Shown in pieces: positions 1-7,594 of a DNA stretch of 34,866 nucleotides. The DNA comes from a virus. The notes beneath the pieces are model-generated. The model made no database searches, was not told the origin of the DNA, and saw nothing but the letters and a program-made list of their open reading frames with translations. The stretch covers positions 1 through 34,866 of the IMG/VR virus record IMGVR_UViG_3300046009_011339. One strand, given 5' to 3'. The position numbers were made by a program, and so were the translations under genes. How positions within the stretch are numbered: the first letter of the stretch is position 1; every line of letters begins with the position of its first letter.

Positions 1-1209
1 AGTCCTAATCTAGATGATGAAGCAACGCAAAAAAGTGGAAGAATTGAAGTTGCTCCTCCTTCAGATGATATTACTTCGGGACTACGAATGGGAAATAATT
101 TTCACCCAGCAGTAACTCAAATATTAAGAAAGAGATTAATAGATCACGGTGATCGAATTACTGATCTTGAGGAACTTCATAAACACTTATTTGCTTTATC
201 CTCAACCTTCAAAGACTATAGAAAACGACTTGAACCATCTTTATCTGATCTACAAGCAGTTGACGAAGAACACAGATATCATATAAATCCAATTCCACAA
301 AAAGAACAATTTCAGATATCAAAACAAATAAAGAGATTGATGTCACACCCTGAGTTTCATGATGCAAATCCAAAAAAAGAACTTACTCCCACAAATGTGA
401 GAGATCTTCTTTCGGTTGCTCATAATGACACAAGTCATGGTGGTATAGGAAGTAGAAATGCTGATCTTAAAGAACCAATTATTTCAGCATCTAATAAAAA
501 ACCATTGCTTGCTTTGTTTTCCGACACATTGACAGATCCTCATGTAAGACACGATTTTCATAATTTTCTTGACTCATATGAAAGTCGTGGCACAATACAT
601 CAACAACTTTCAGCAGCAATACGGGGGCATATGATTTATTCTCCTCACATGAACGGAGAAGAGAGAATAAGAATGGTGAAGAAATATGCATTTGATCCTT
701 CATCAATTGATATCGGTGATGTTGGAAGTTATCATGTTCCAGCGCACACACAAACTGGCACTCATCCTATGACTGGACTGAGACATCGTAATGATCCAGC
801 AATAGAAGAATTTAAGAAAACCAATCGTGAATTGTGGGGAAAGAGTTATTGGTTTACACCACCATCACACAGTGGCGACAAAAATAAAAAAATACAACAT
901 TTACTTCTCAAAGACATATCAGCAGCAAGATTCAAAAAACAAGAATTGATTGACATGTTTGGTCATGCGCATCATATACTGACTACACATCCAACATTTA
1001 CTCAGCATGAAGATGCAAGAAGAGATGTAGATAAATTTGGAATTCAACAACCACCATCACAAATATTTCATCATCATGTAGATCAACTACATAGATCTAT
1101 TGGAAAGTTTGATTTGAATACTAGAAGTTGGCAAACACCAAGTCTAGACACAGCAAGAGAATTGATATTGTCAAGATCTAAAATGATCGCATCAGGAGTA
1201 GCGAGATAA
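1..1209 (+). CDS. Unknown phage protein, 5' end outside window
   Basis: The reading frame is open from base 1, so the ATG at 88 (373 residues) is probably internal and the gene begins upstream. I do not recognise the protein. It is hydrophilic and rich in His, Lys and Asp/Glu, without a signal peptide or membrane segment. A His-rich C-terminal third has an HHIL...HPTFTQHED stretch and a later HHHVDQLH stretch. A strong C6/G6 hairpin follows the stop, so this ends a plus-strand transcription unit. Its AT-rich, AGA/AAA-rich codon use matches the putative virion proteins further right and differs from the GC-rich module beginning at 1270. A virion or internal head protein is possible by context only. 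Confidence 0.75.
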   Translation, partial: SPNLDDEATQKSGRIEVAPPSDDITSGLRMGNNFHPAVTQILRKRLIDHGDRITDLEELHKHLFALSSTFKDYRKRLEPSLSDLQAVDEEHRYHINPIPQKEQFQISKQIKRLMSHPEFHDANPKKELTPTNVRDLLSVAHNDTSHGGIGSRNADLKEPIISASNKKPLLALFSDTLTDPHVRHDFHNFLDSYESRGTIHQQLSAAIRGHMIYSPHMNGEERIRMVKKYAFDPSSIDIGDVGSYHVPAHTQTGTHPMTGLRHRNDPAIEEFKKTNRELWGKSYWFTPPSHSGDKNKKIQHLLLKDISAARFKKQELIDMFGHAHHILTTHPTFTQHEDARRDVDKFGIQQPPSQIFHHHVDQLHRSIGKFDLNTRSWQTPSLDTARELILSRSKMIASGVAR

Positions 1210-1220
1210 TAAAAAAACAA

Positions 1221-1240
1221 CCCCCCGATTACTCGGGGGG
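1221..1240. terminator. Bidirectional hairpin terminator
   Basis: CCCCCCGA, loop TTAC, TCGGGGGG, with an A-run upstream and T-rich sequence downstream. It lies between the plus-strand gene ending at 1209 and the minus-strand gene ending at 1270, so it can serve both. Confidence 0.8.
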
Positions 1241-1269
1241 TTTGCGTTTGACTGGGTTGTTGTTTGTAT

Positions 1270-1485
1270 TTAGATGGTAAAGGCAATACCACCCGTGCGA
1301 CCACGCTTGAAGACGATGTTCGCACCGAAGTGAGCAACGAGCATCTTGCGGAGGTCGATGGACTTCATCTTGAACTCCTTCGACAGATGCTTGACGGTGA
1401 GGCGCTCACCATTCTTGGAACGAGCAACGAGAGCGTTGAAGTCGATCTTGGACGAGTTAGCAGTCGAGAGCATAGTGGTAGTCAT
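1270..1485 (-). CDS. Small basic protein, unknown
   Basis: 71 residues from an ATG at 1485; the upstream AAGAAAG is a weak ribosome site. I do not recognise a family. The C-terminal two thirds are basic, with alternating charged and hydrophobic residues (GERLTVKHLSKEF, then LRKMLVAHFG, then a GRTGG turn), which could form a small helix-turn-helix or winged-helix DNA-binding fold; this is inference. It follows the AAA+ ATPase gene on the same strand after about 100 bases and shares its GC-rich, C-ending codon use, so the two probably belong to one module. The opposite-strand frame over the same bases (1264-1503) looks like a shadow. Confidence 0.6.
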   Translation of the reverse strand: MTTTMLSTANSSKIDFNALVARSKNGERLTVKHLSKEFKMKSIDLRKMLVAHFGANIVFKRGRTGGIAFTI

Positions 1486-1589
1486 CTTTGGTTTCTTTCT
1501 TGAACTTGGTGATGATTTTGTTTAAGAACTGGTTAGCGAGGTTGACTGTGATTGGATTGCTGTAGATGTTGTTTGTCGAGATGTAGGAC

Positions 1590-2786
1590 TCAAAACGGAA
1601 CTTCGTCGTTCTGCGGATCCTCCTTCTTGACTTCAGCAGTCGCAGCAGGAGGCAGCGCCTCTGCGTCGATCTTGTTGTAGAACGAGATGAACGCGGTCTG
1701 CGTATCCTTGTCGAAGCGAGCGAGAGTCATGCTCAACGCCTTCTGCTTGCAACCGAAGATCGCATACGCCTTGCAGATGTTGATGAGGCGACGAGTCGTG
1801 ATGACATCGCTGAACGATCCATCGTTGAACCCGATGCGAATGGCGTCTGCCCACTTCGCAAGGCAGTCAGCGAAGTTCTCGTCCACCTTGCCGAAGGACT
1901 TCATTCGCTTGAGCAGAATGCGCTTCTCGACTGCCTTCGGCGCGTAGTCAACCTCGAACCAAAAGTCGAAGCGGTCGAGCATTGCCTCGTTCATCACGCG
2001 AGTACCGACGAAGCGACCATCATCCGAACCCTTGCCCTTCGTGTTGCAAGTCGCAACGATGTTGAAGCGCAGAGAGTTGGGAATCTTCTCAATGATGCGG
2101 TCGATGAACTTGCCCTTGCCTTCGAGCGGAGACTGAAGGCACATCGTCTTGGCAGTACCGCAGTCCATCTCGTCAAGGAGAAGAACAGCACCACGCTTGA
2201 GTGCGACGATCACAGGACCATCCTGCCACTCCATCGTGGAGTTGCCGTCACGGTTGACGAGTCGCCAAGTACCGATGAGCGAATCCTCGTCGGTCATCTC
2301 AGTGAAGTTGACGCGCAGACACTCGCGCTTCAACTTCGCGCAAATCTGCTCAATCATCTCAGTCTTACCCGTACCAGTATTGCCAGTGAGAACGATGGGT
2401 GCGAACACACCGCTCTCAATGATCTTCTTCACATCCTCGAAGTGACCGAACGGAACATAGTCAGGGTTCACATCGGGAATGAGAGAAGTACGAGTGCCAT
2501 CAGACGACGCGAGTGCGTATGCTGCGACACGATCAGGTGCGGGAGTGGAAACAGTAGTGCGATTGGTATTGCTCATGTTCTTGTTCTGCTTTGCGATAGC
2601 AATGTCGATGTGGAACATTCCACGACCAGCACTGCGTGACTTGTCCTGAACGAACCAGGCGGGAGGGTACTTGAGTCCAATGCTATTCGCTGCCTCGACG
2701 CATTGAGCGCGAGTCACAACATTGGAACCGTTTGCGAGAGACTTGACTGCGGTGAGGAACTGCTGCTTGTTGGCGATCTTCGGCAT
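1590..2786 (-). CDS. cobS: MoxR/CobS-like AAA+ ATPase
   Basis: 398-residue AAA+ ATPase. Visible: Walker A GNTGTGKT at residues 135-142, Walker B VLLLDEMD at 201-208, a sensor-like CNTKG, an arginine-finger-like MLDRFDF and a sensor-2-like TTRRLI. This is the MoxR/CobS clade, whose members remodel partner complexes and usually work with a VWA-domain protein. Such a partner is encoded divergently at 2959. Many marine T4-like phages carry a gene annotated cobS; real cobalt chelation is unproven and no other cobalamin genes are visible. The N-terminal 60 residues may be a DNA- or partner-binding domain and the C-terminal tail is acidic. The gene is GC-rich compared with the rest of the window. 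The start has a sigma70-like promoter just upstream and no Shine-Dalgarno site. Confidence 0.88.
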   Translation of the reverse strand: MPKIANKQQFLTAVKSLANGSNVVTRAQCVEAANSIGLKYPPAWFVQDKSRSAGRGMFHIDIAIAKQNKNMSNTNRTTVSTPAPDRVAAYALASSDGTRTSLIPDVNPDYVPFGHFEDVKKIIESGVFAPIVLTGNTGTGKTEMIEQICAKLKRECLRVNFTEMTDEDSLIGTWRLVNRDGNSTMEWQDGPVIVALKRGAVLLLDEMDCGTAKTMCLQSPLEGKGKFIDRIIEKIPNSLRFNIVATCNTKGKGSDDGRFVGTRVMNEAMLDRFDFWFEVDYAPKAVEKRILLKRMKSFGKVDENFADCLAKWADAIRIGFNDGSFSDVITTRRLINICKAYAIFGCKQKALSMTLARFDKDTQTAFISFYNKIDAEALPPAATAEVKKEDPQNDEVPF

Positions 2787-2795
2787 AGTTCATAT

Positions 2796-2823
2796 AATAT
2801 ACCACAAAATGCCTACGAGTCAA
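2796..2823 (-). promoter_or_regulatory. Sigma70-like promoter for AAA+ gene
   Basis: Read on the minus strand: TTGACT (2823-2818), 16-base spacer ending in TTGTGG, TATATT (2801-2796). The ATG follows after 9 bases, so the mRNA would have a leader of about two or three bases. Confidence 0.7.
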
Positions 2824-2867
2824 TATCTTTGAACAATAATCGTACCATTTTGTTGTTATCGGACGCG

Positions 2868-2887
2868 GTTGATAGTATTTATCGGAC
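2868..2887 (+). repeat. GTTGATAGTAT element next to TTATCGGACC
   Basis: GTTGATAGTAT at 2868-2878 sits between two TTATCGGAC copies (2855 and 2879) in the divergent promoter region. The same words recur after the cobT-like gene: GGTCCGATAA (inverse of TTATCGGACC) directly followed by GTTGATAGTAT at 5481-5501, and GTTGATAGTA again at 5545-5554. Possible operator or protein-binding sites flanking the module. Confidence 0.45.
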
Positions 2888-2923
2888 CCTGGTTATCACA
2901 CCACAAAAATCGGCATTTTATGC

Positions 2924-2951
2924 TTGACAAGTGATGGATTTGTGGTATATT
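2924..2951 (+). promoter_or_regulatory. Sigma70-like promoter for CobT-like gene, leaderless
   Basis: TTGACA (2924-2929), 16-base spacer ending in TTTGTGG, TATATT (2946-2951). The ATG at 2959 follows after 7 bases, where transcription should begin. No Shine-Dalgarno site is present. Confidence 0.75.
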
Positions 2952-2958
2952 ACTTATT

Positions 2959-5370
2959 ATGACTCACTCTACCAAGAACAGCAAGTCCATTCTCGCCAAG
3001 GCTCTCGCGCAGGAGAACATCAAGGTGATTCACAATCCTGCGCTTGATACCGCAATGTTTGATGTGGTCAACCGCACACTCATGCTTCCCGTGTGGGAGA
3101 ATGTTTCGTCGGAGGTCTACGATCTTCTCGTCGGTCACGAAGTTGGTCACGCGCTGTTCACTCCTGACATTGATGCGGGTAAGGCAGCAGACTGCACCGA
3201 TGGCCCGTGGACTTCTGTTGCCCAAGACATTGGTGGCAATGTTCACGCTCCCTATGTGCAGGGACTCATGAACATCATCGAAGATGTTCGCATCGAGCGC
3301 AAGGTCAAGGAGAAGTACCCTGGTCTTCGTCGCGACTTCTCCATCGGATATCGTGAGATGTTCGACAATGACTTCTTCGGTACGAAGGACAAGGATGTTT
3401 CCAAGATGTCTTTCGGTGATCGTCTCAATCTCCACTTCAAGGTTGGTGTTCACCTTGCTATTCCTTTCACCGCAGAGGAGCAGGAGATCGTTGATCGCGT
3501 TGAGAAGTGTGATTCGTTCGATGACACTTGCAATCTGACTCGCGATGTCTTCTCGTTCATCGGTGGTACTCGTCAGCACATTCCCATGCCGAAGCAGAAG
3601 CAGGATGGTGCTGGCGCGGGAATGAATGGCAAGCAGGGTCAGGATTCGTCGCAGGGTCAGGGTGTTTCGCAGCAGGGTAATCAGAAGCAGGACGGAAACG
3701 GTACTGCCTCTGCCACTAGCAGCGGAAATCAGGGAACTCCTGGCCAGGGTCAGTCGAGTGGCAATGATCCCAAGAACCCTCGCAACAATGACAGCAATGG
3801 TTCTGCTCCCTACGGTGCGGGAACTGGTCAAACTTTCGGTGACCTCTCGACGCAGAAGAACTTTGACTCCAACAGTCAGCGAATGGTGAACAAGCGCGTT
3901 GGTTCCACGAACTACTACGAACTGCCTGTTCCGATCACGAAGAACATCATCGTTCCCTACACGAAGGTGAACTCGTACCTGACGAACTACTTCGCGAACT
4001 ACACGACTCGCTATAGCAGTGCGCGTGATGCGAAGAAGATCATGGCGAACATTGATGAGAAGTATTCGCGACTCATCGGCACGACTCGTCCTCTGATCGG
4101 TCAACTCGTTCAGCAGTTTGAGATGAAGAAGGCTGCCGACGAGCAGAAGCGTACTACTGTTTCTCGCAGTGGTCGTCTTGACACGGATCGTCTGTGTCTG
4201 CACAAGATCACCGACGATATCTTCATGAACTACGCGACGATTGCCAGCGGCAAGAATCATGGCATGGTCATGGTGATTGACTGGTCGAGTTCGATGTCGA
4301 TGGTGACTGAGGATGTTCTCACGCAAGTCGTGATGCTGTCTCAGTTCTGCAAGCGAATGGGCATTCCGTTCGATGTCTACCTGTTCACCAGTCAGTATTC
4401 GGTTCTCAAGATTGTCGAGAAGGGGTCATACGATTCGCAAATGGATGCGATTCCTAATCAGTGGGACTCGCAGGGTTCCATGACTGCGTACAGCAAGCAC
4501 AAGAGCGGCGGTGACTACGAGCGTTCGTCAGAGGCGTTTGCTCTGATTCATGTTCTGTCATCAGAGATGAAGAGTCTTGAGTTCACTCAGGCACTCAAGA
4601 ATGTCTTCACTCTTGGTCAGTTCGTGACTCGTCCCAGTGATATTCGTAGTGCGAAGGACAAGAACGGATATACGGATTTCCTGCACGATTCCCTGTATGT
4701 TCCCGTTGGATTCAATCAGGGAAACACTCCCCTTGATTCCACCGTGGTTGCGATGATGGACATTGTTCCCAAGTTCCAAGCAAAGCACAAGGTTCAGATC
4801 GTGAACACGATCTTCCTCACCGATGGTGATACTGGTCACAGTGTGATTCACACTCGCAGTTACAACAAGGAGAAGATCTATGTGAACTGCCCGTTCAACA
4901 AGAAGCAGTACGAAGTGACTGATTTCCCGACGAGCACCGATGCTCTTCTTCACATCTTTGCTGATGTGACGGGAAGCAACACCATCGGGTTCTTCCTCTG
5001 TGGCAAGCATGGGCATTGTCGTTACACCGATCCCACTGCTGACCGCAAGGAAGAGTACAAGCGCATGATGGAGAAGGGTTACATCGAAGCATCGAAGGTT
5101 TGCAAGCAAAAGGTGTACAATTACGACAAGGGAATCTACGAGGAGTCTGCCGATGCCATCAATCACGGGTATGATCGTCTGTTCGTTCTTCCCGCGAATG
5201 GGAATGTGTTGGACACCGATGAGGTGGATGATGCGCTGGAACTTCTTCCCGACAACGCTACCTTCACTCGCGTTCGCAACACCTTCTTCAAGGCAGTCAG
5301 TCAGCGCGCTAACTCGCGCGGATTCATCAACCGATTCGCGGATGTGATTGCTCAACCCGTCAAGCGTTGA
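2959..5370 (+). CDS. cobT: CobT-like VWA protein with HEVGH motif
   Basis: 803 residues. N-terminal region carries GHEVGHALF (H60, E61, H64), an HExxH zinc-metallopeptidase signature. A Gln/Gly/Ser-rich linker spans about residues 210-300. The C-terminal half is a von Willebrand A domain: MVMVIDWSSSMS near 436-447 gives the DxSxS metal-ion-dependent adhesion site, and FLTDGDTG near 619 gives the later MIDAS aspartate. Architecture (metallopeptidase-like region, low-complexity linker, VWA) matches CobT-like partners of MoxR/CobS ATPases, and the ATPase gene is divergent next door. The pair may be an ATP-driven remodelling or processing machine; its target is unknown. The gene is GC-rich with C/G-ending codons, unlike neighbours at 5561 onward, suggesting recent transfer or selection for strong expression in a GC-rich host. 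A strong terminator follows. Confidence 0.85.
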   Translation: MTHSTKNSKSILAKALAQENIKVIHNPALDTAMFDVVNRTLMLPVWENVSSEVYDLLVGHEVGHALFTPDIDAGKAADCTDGPWTSVAQDIGGNVHAPYVQGLMNIIEDVRIERKVKEKYPGLRRDFSIGYREMFDNDFFGTKDKDVSKMSFGDRLNLHFKVGVHLAIPFTAEEQEIVDRVEKCDSFDDTCNLTRDVFSFIGGTRQHIPMPKQKQDGAGAGMNGKQGQDSSQGQGVSQQGNQKQDGNGTASATSSGNQGTPGQGQSSGNDPKNPRNNDSNGSAPYGAGTGQTFGDLSTQKNFDSNSQRMVNKRVGSTNYYELPVPITKNIIVPYTKVNSYLTNYFANYTTRYSSARDAKKIMANIDEKYSRLIGTTRPLIGQLVQQFEMKKAADEQKRTTVSRSGRLDTDRLCLHKITDDIFMNYATIASGKNHGMVMVIDWSSSMSMVTEDVLTQVVMLSQFCKRMGIPFDVYLFTSQYSVLKIVEKGSYDSQMDAIPNQWDSQGSMTAYSKHKSGGDYERSSEAFALIHVLSSEMKSLEFTQALKNVFTLGQFVTRPSDIRSAKDKNGYTDFLHDSLYVPVGFNQGNTPLDSTVVAMMDIVPKFQAKHKVQIVNTIFLTDGDTGHSVIHTRSYNKEKIYVNCPFNKKQYEVTDFPTSTDALLHIFADVTGSNTIGFFLCGKHGHCRYTDPTADRKEEYKRMMEKGYIEASKVCKQKVYNYDKGIYEESADAINHGYDRLFVLPANGNVLDTDEVDDALELLPDNATFTRVRNTFFKAVSQRANSRGFINRFADVIAQPVKR

Positions 5371-5403
5371 TTCCCGCACAAAGGAATCCCAATTTCTCTT
5401 ATG

Positions 5404-5435
5404 CGAGATCGTTGAAAAACGATCTCGTTTTTTTT
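5404..5435 (+). terminator. Strong intrinsic terminator
   Basis: CGAGATCGTT, loop GAAA, AACGATCTCG, then eight T. It ends the CobT-like gene. The 5436-5560 stretch beyond it contains no convincing gene. Confidence 0.92.
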
Positions 5436-5480
5436 ATTATATGATTTTAAAAATCAAAATATTTGGAAGGTTTTTTCGAT

Positions 5481-5554
5481 GGTCCGATAAGTTGATAGTA
5501 TGCCCTGCTAAATCAGAACATTATCACGACCACTAGTGCCAAAAGTTGATAGTA
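5481..5554 (+). repeat. Two further GTTGATAGTA copies
   Basis: GGTCCGATAA followed at once by GTTGATAGTAT (5481-5501), then GTTGATAGTA (5545-5554). A rough inverted match to GGTCCGATAA occurs at 5521-5531 (TTATCACGACC). These match words in the promoter region at 2855-2888. Confidence 0.45.
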
Positions 5555-5560
5555 CCCCCC

Positions 5561-6304
5561 CTATTTGTGAATAGGTTGAATCACATGAAACATTGGCATT
5601 TGACCTTTACTAGAATATGGATTATACACATATTGGGAATCATCGTGTACTAATCCAGCATCCTTCAGAGAATCTGCAATTGTATTGTACATTGCCATTT
5701 TTCTTTTCTCATGACCAGGAACATCCGATCCAGCACTAAATGCTATTGGCATTTTTGGATAGAATTTAGACACATGCCATGCAGATCTTACGATATGTGG
5801 TGCAATTTTTCTAAAAGCAAAAGACAATCCAGGTGATGCATCTCGTCTAAGTCCACTATATGCATTACCTCCTGCTGCTTGACTAAATGATAATCCTTTT
5901 TGTTTTGCAAATGTGTTTGCATATATTACACCAGGATCATCGTATCCTTCAGTCTTGCGTTCTGCATTCTTTTGTTCTCTCATAGTATCTAAGTAATCAT
6001 GATCTGTAACATGACTTACATCAAAGTGAACTTGAAGATGTGGTTTCTTTAATCCTTGTGTGGCATATCCACCTGGATAGTGCATGACATGAACCCAAAG
6101 ATTGCTTTTGTCTTTTGGCATATCTCTGAGTGGAGTATGAAAAACAAATTCCTTAAATGGAATTCTTCTCATGATATCGTCATGACCAAATACTGTTTCT
6201 ATTCCATTCTTATGGTAATGAATGAGATTGGTTTCTGGACTCAGTTCCATATTCTCTCTAGAAAAATCAAATACTTCTGTTATGTAATCTAAAAAGTTAT
6301 ACAT
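5561..6304 (-). CDS. Unknown protein with capsid-targeting-like N-terminus
   Basis: 247 residues, start ATG at 6304 preceded by AGAGA; it begins one base after the phosphatase gene stops, so the two are one transcription unit. The first ten residues, MYNFLDYITE, fit the header shared by many proteins in this window and end in I-T-E, matching the I/L-x-E cut of T4-type prohead proteases. The body is soluble and rich in His, Tyr and Asp (HLQVHFDVSHVTDHDY, then FSAGSDVPGHEKR). I recognise no catalytic family. A packaged internal protein is the best guess. Confidence 0.75.
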   Translation of the reverse strand: MYNFLDYITEVFDFSRENMELSPETNLIHYHKNGIETVFGHDDIMRRIPFKEFVFHTPLRDMPKDKSNLWVHVMHYPGGYATQGLKKPHLQVHFDVSHVTDHDYLDTMREQKNAERKTEGYDDPGVIYANTFAKQKGLSFSQAAGGNAYSGLRRDASPGLSFAFRKIAPHIVRSAWHVSKFYPKMPIAFSAGSDVPGHEKRKMAMYNTIADSLKDAGLVHDDSQYVYNPYSSKGQMPMFHVIQPIHK

Positions 6305-6305
6305 T

Positions 6306-6968
6306 TTAAATCTCTATTAGTTTGCTTTCTATTAAATCTTTTGCTAGAATTCTAGACATTTCATTGTCTGATAGGTAGTGTAATCCAACATGCACTCTAC
6401 TCATTCTCATCTTTTCGCAAAAATCACTTATTTCTTTTCTTTTATTTTTAATCATTTTGCTTAGAAAATGATCCATTAAAAAAGAATCAAGAGCATGACC
6501 AGATGGACATGCTGGATGTAATGCATTGTTCGCTATCTCTACCTGAAATGGAATATTATTCGCTGCTGCGAATTGTTCTGGTCTTGCTCTGTTATAATAT
6601 TTCTTAAGATAGAAAAGTATTGGATCTGTTTGATCGAATATATTTCTTATGAAATCGGGTGGAAGATGCAATCCGTGTGACTTTGCAAAATCAAAATACA
6701 TCTTATTCTCATCGACTTCTGCACTGATTGCGAAGAACAGATCATCGTCTGTTGCATTTGCCATTATTTGTTTGAGTTCTTTAATCTCTTCAGCAGTCTC
6801 GTTCGGAGATGGCATTTTCATGTTTTTGTACTTCTGTAAAATGCCATTCTTATTGAATTGAGAAATAATTTTATCTGATTCGTCTATCTTCTGCTCATCC
6901 TCTTGTGTCAATTTACCATATTTGACATCAACTAGATCTTCTTTTAGATAAAATTTAAAATTTTTCAT
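6306..6968 (-). CDS. PAP2-family acid phosphatase, possibly capsid-targeted
   Basis: 220 residues. All three PAP2/haloperoxidase phosphatase motifs are visible: K-x6-RP at K122-P130 (KKYYNRARP), PSGH at 155-158, and S-R-x5-H-x3-D at S190-D201 (SRVHVGLHYLSD). Members of this family hydrolyse phosphomonoesters, including lipid phosphates, through a phosphohistidine; here H197 would be the nucleophile and H158 the acid. Unlike membrane PAP2 enzymes, no clear transmembrane helices are seen. The N-terminus MKNFKFYLKE ends in L-K-E and matches the putative capsid-targeting header, so the enzyme may be packaged and delivered with the DNA. An AATAAATA element, a one-base variant of the late promoter, lies 5 bases before the ATG, predicting a leaderless late mRNA. 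Confidence 0.85.
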   Translation of the reverse strand: MKNFKFYLKEDLVDVKYGKLTQEDEQKIDESDKIISQFNKNGILQKYKNMKMPSPNETAEEIKELKQIMANATDDDLFFAISAEVDENKMYFDFAKSHGLHLPPDFIRNIFDQTDPILFYLKKYYNRARPEQFAAANNIPFQVEIANNALHPACPSGHALDSFLMDHFLSKMIKNKRKEISDFCEKMRMSRVHVGLHYLSDNEMSRILAKDLIESKLIEI

Positions 6969-6973
6969 ACTAT

Positions 6974-6981
6974 TATTTATT
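6974..6981 (-). promoter_or_regulatory. Late-promoter variant AATAAATA
   Basis: Minus strand AATAAATA, 5 bases before the ATG of the PAP2 gene. The same 5-base spacing is seen at 7862 and 12976. Confidence 0.5.
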
Positions 6982-6990
6982 AAATGAAAA

Positions 6991-7012
6991 GGTGGGGGAT
7001 TTCTCCCCCACC
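6991..7012 (-). terminator. Hairpin terminator of lysis-like operon
   Basis: GGTGGGGG and CCCCCACC flank a short loop; on the minus strand a TTTTCATTT run follows. It ends the small-gene operon 7035-7576. Confidence 0.75.
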
Positions 7013-7034
7013 CCTCCCTCTCTCAATTTTTTCA

Positions 7035-7280
7035 TCATCTGTTTGGTAATGGATCGTTTTCTTTTACAAAGGATGGGGGGACGCAATACCATCCTTCTGG
7101 TAAATGAACCTCATTGTTGCTTAGAGTCCACTCCCCCTTTTGGAGTGTGTATACTCTCACCTTCGCTTTTGGTCCCAGACGAATGGGTGAGTCCTCGGGA
7201 ATGAATACGGTCCTGTTCCCGCAACCACTCATCGATCCTACGACCAGCACGGTGCAACTTATCGCGATCCAAATCAGCAT
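7035..7280 (-). CDS. Small lipoprotein, Rz1/o-spanin-like candidate
   Basis: 81 residues from the ATG at 7280. It begins with a hydrophobic segment (MLIWIAISCTVLVVG) followed by SMSGCG, a plausible lipobox with Cys as the lipidated residue, so an outer-membrane lipoprotein is expected. The remainder is a short soluble domain (VRVYTLQKGEW, then EVHLPEGWYCVPP). It overlaps the upstream gene 7111-7365 out of frame for 170 bases, as Rz1 genes overlap Rz genes, and a two-helix holin-like gene precedes both. That order supports an outer spanin, but the proline-rich region usual in Rz1 is not striking. No good ribosome site is seen, so coupling to the overlapped gene is likely. Confidence 0.65.
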   Translation of the reverse strand: MLIWIAISCTVLVVGSMSGCGNRTVFIPEDSPIRLGPKAKVRVYTLQKGEWTLSNNEVHLPEGWYCVPPSFVKENDPLPNR

Positions 7281-7365
7281 CAACCGCAGTCGAACCCAAC
7301 TGGATTCTTTTATCCAACCAGTTGAAGAGTGCGAGTGCGAATTGTGCGACAAGTTTTTCAAGCAT
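7111..7365 (-). CDS. Small protein overlapping a lipoprotein gene, i-spanin-like candidate
   Basis: 84 residues, ATG at 7365 with GAGG five bases upstream; it starts 10 bases after the holin-like gene stops. The N-terminal 17 residues (MLEKLVAQFALALFNWL) could be an amphipathic helix or weak membrane anchor, followed by a charged helical region (DADLDRDKLHRAGRRIDEWLREQDR). This size, position and the embedded lipoprotein gene resemble an Rz/Rz1 pair. The membrane segment is weaker than in standard inner spanins, so the function is uncertain. Confidence 0.62.
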   Translation of the reverse strand: MLEKLVAQFALALFNWLDKRIQLGSTAVDADLDRDKLHRAGRRIDEWLREQDRIHSRGLTHSSGTKSEGESIHTPKGGVDSKQQ

Positions 7366-7375
7366 TTTACCTCAA

Positions 7376-7576
7376 TCATTTTGCTGGGGTGTTACCACCG
7401 TCCTTATTTGCTGCGTCCTTTGCCAGGATAAGACCAACACCAGCAATTACTGCTGCGATTGCTGCTGCAAAATCTGCGTTGGTTGTTGGATCGCCATCAA
7501 ACATTGCGCTTAAAACTGCACCCACTGCTATTAATATTGCTCCGATACCTGCTATGGTTGTATTTTTATTGTTCAT
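7376..7576 (-). CDS. Holin-like two-helix membrane protein
   Basis: 66 residues; start ATG at 7576 with AAAGGAG seven bases upstream. Two hydrophobic stretches, about residues 8-25 (AGIGAILIAVGAVLSAMF) and 36-53, are separated by a short polar turn (DGDPTTNAD) and followed by a charged tail (AKDAANKDGG). This topology fits a class II holin, which permeabilises the inner membrane at lysis. Other small phage membrane proteins have the same shape, so the call rests on topology and on the spanin-like genes that follow. TATATATA at 7595-7602, a late-promoter variant, lies upstream. Confidence 0.65.
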   Translation of the reverse strand: MNNKNTTIAGIGAILIAVGAVLSAMFDGDPTTNADFAAAIAAVIAGVGLILAKDAANKDGGNTPAK

Positions 7577-7594
7577 AAAAATCTCCTTTACTTG

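Noticed and set aside
1264-1503. 79-codon plus-strand frame
   Set aside because: Antisense to the better supported 71-residue minus-strand gene, and it begins just after a terminator with no ribosome site.
1590-5370. A true cobalamin-synthesis operon
   Set aside because: Only CobS- and CobT-like genes are present, without CobN or other pathway genes, and the VWA protein has a peptidase-like motif; a MoxR-VWA machine fits better.
2950-5379. Long antisense frames (458 and 272 codons) opposite the CobT-like gene
   Set aside because: Shadows caused by strongly biased GC-rich codons; no promoter or ribosome site, and low-complexity products.
5348-5536. Short plus-strand frame after the CobT-like gene
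   Set aside because: It crosses a strong terminator and has no ribosome site or recognisable product.
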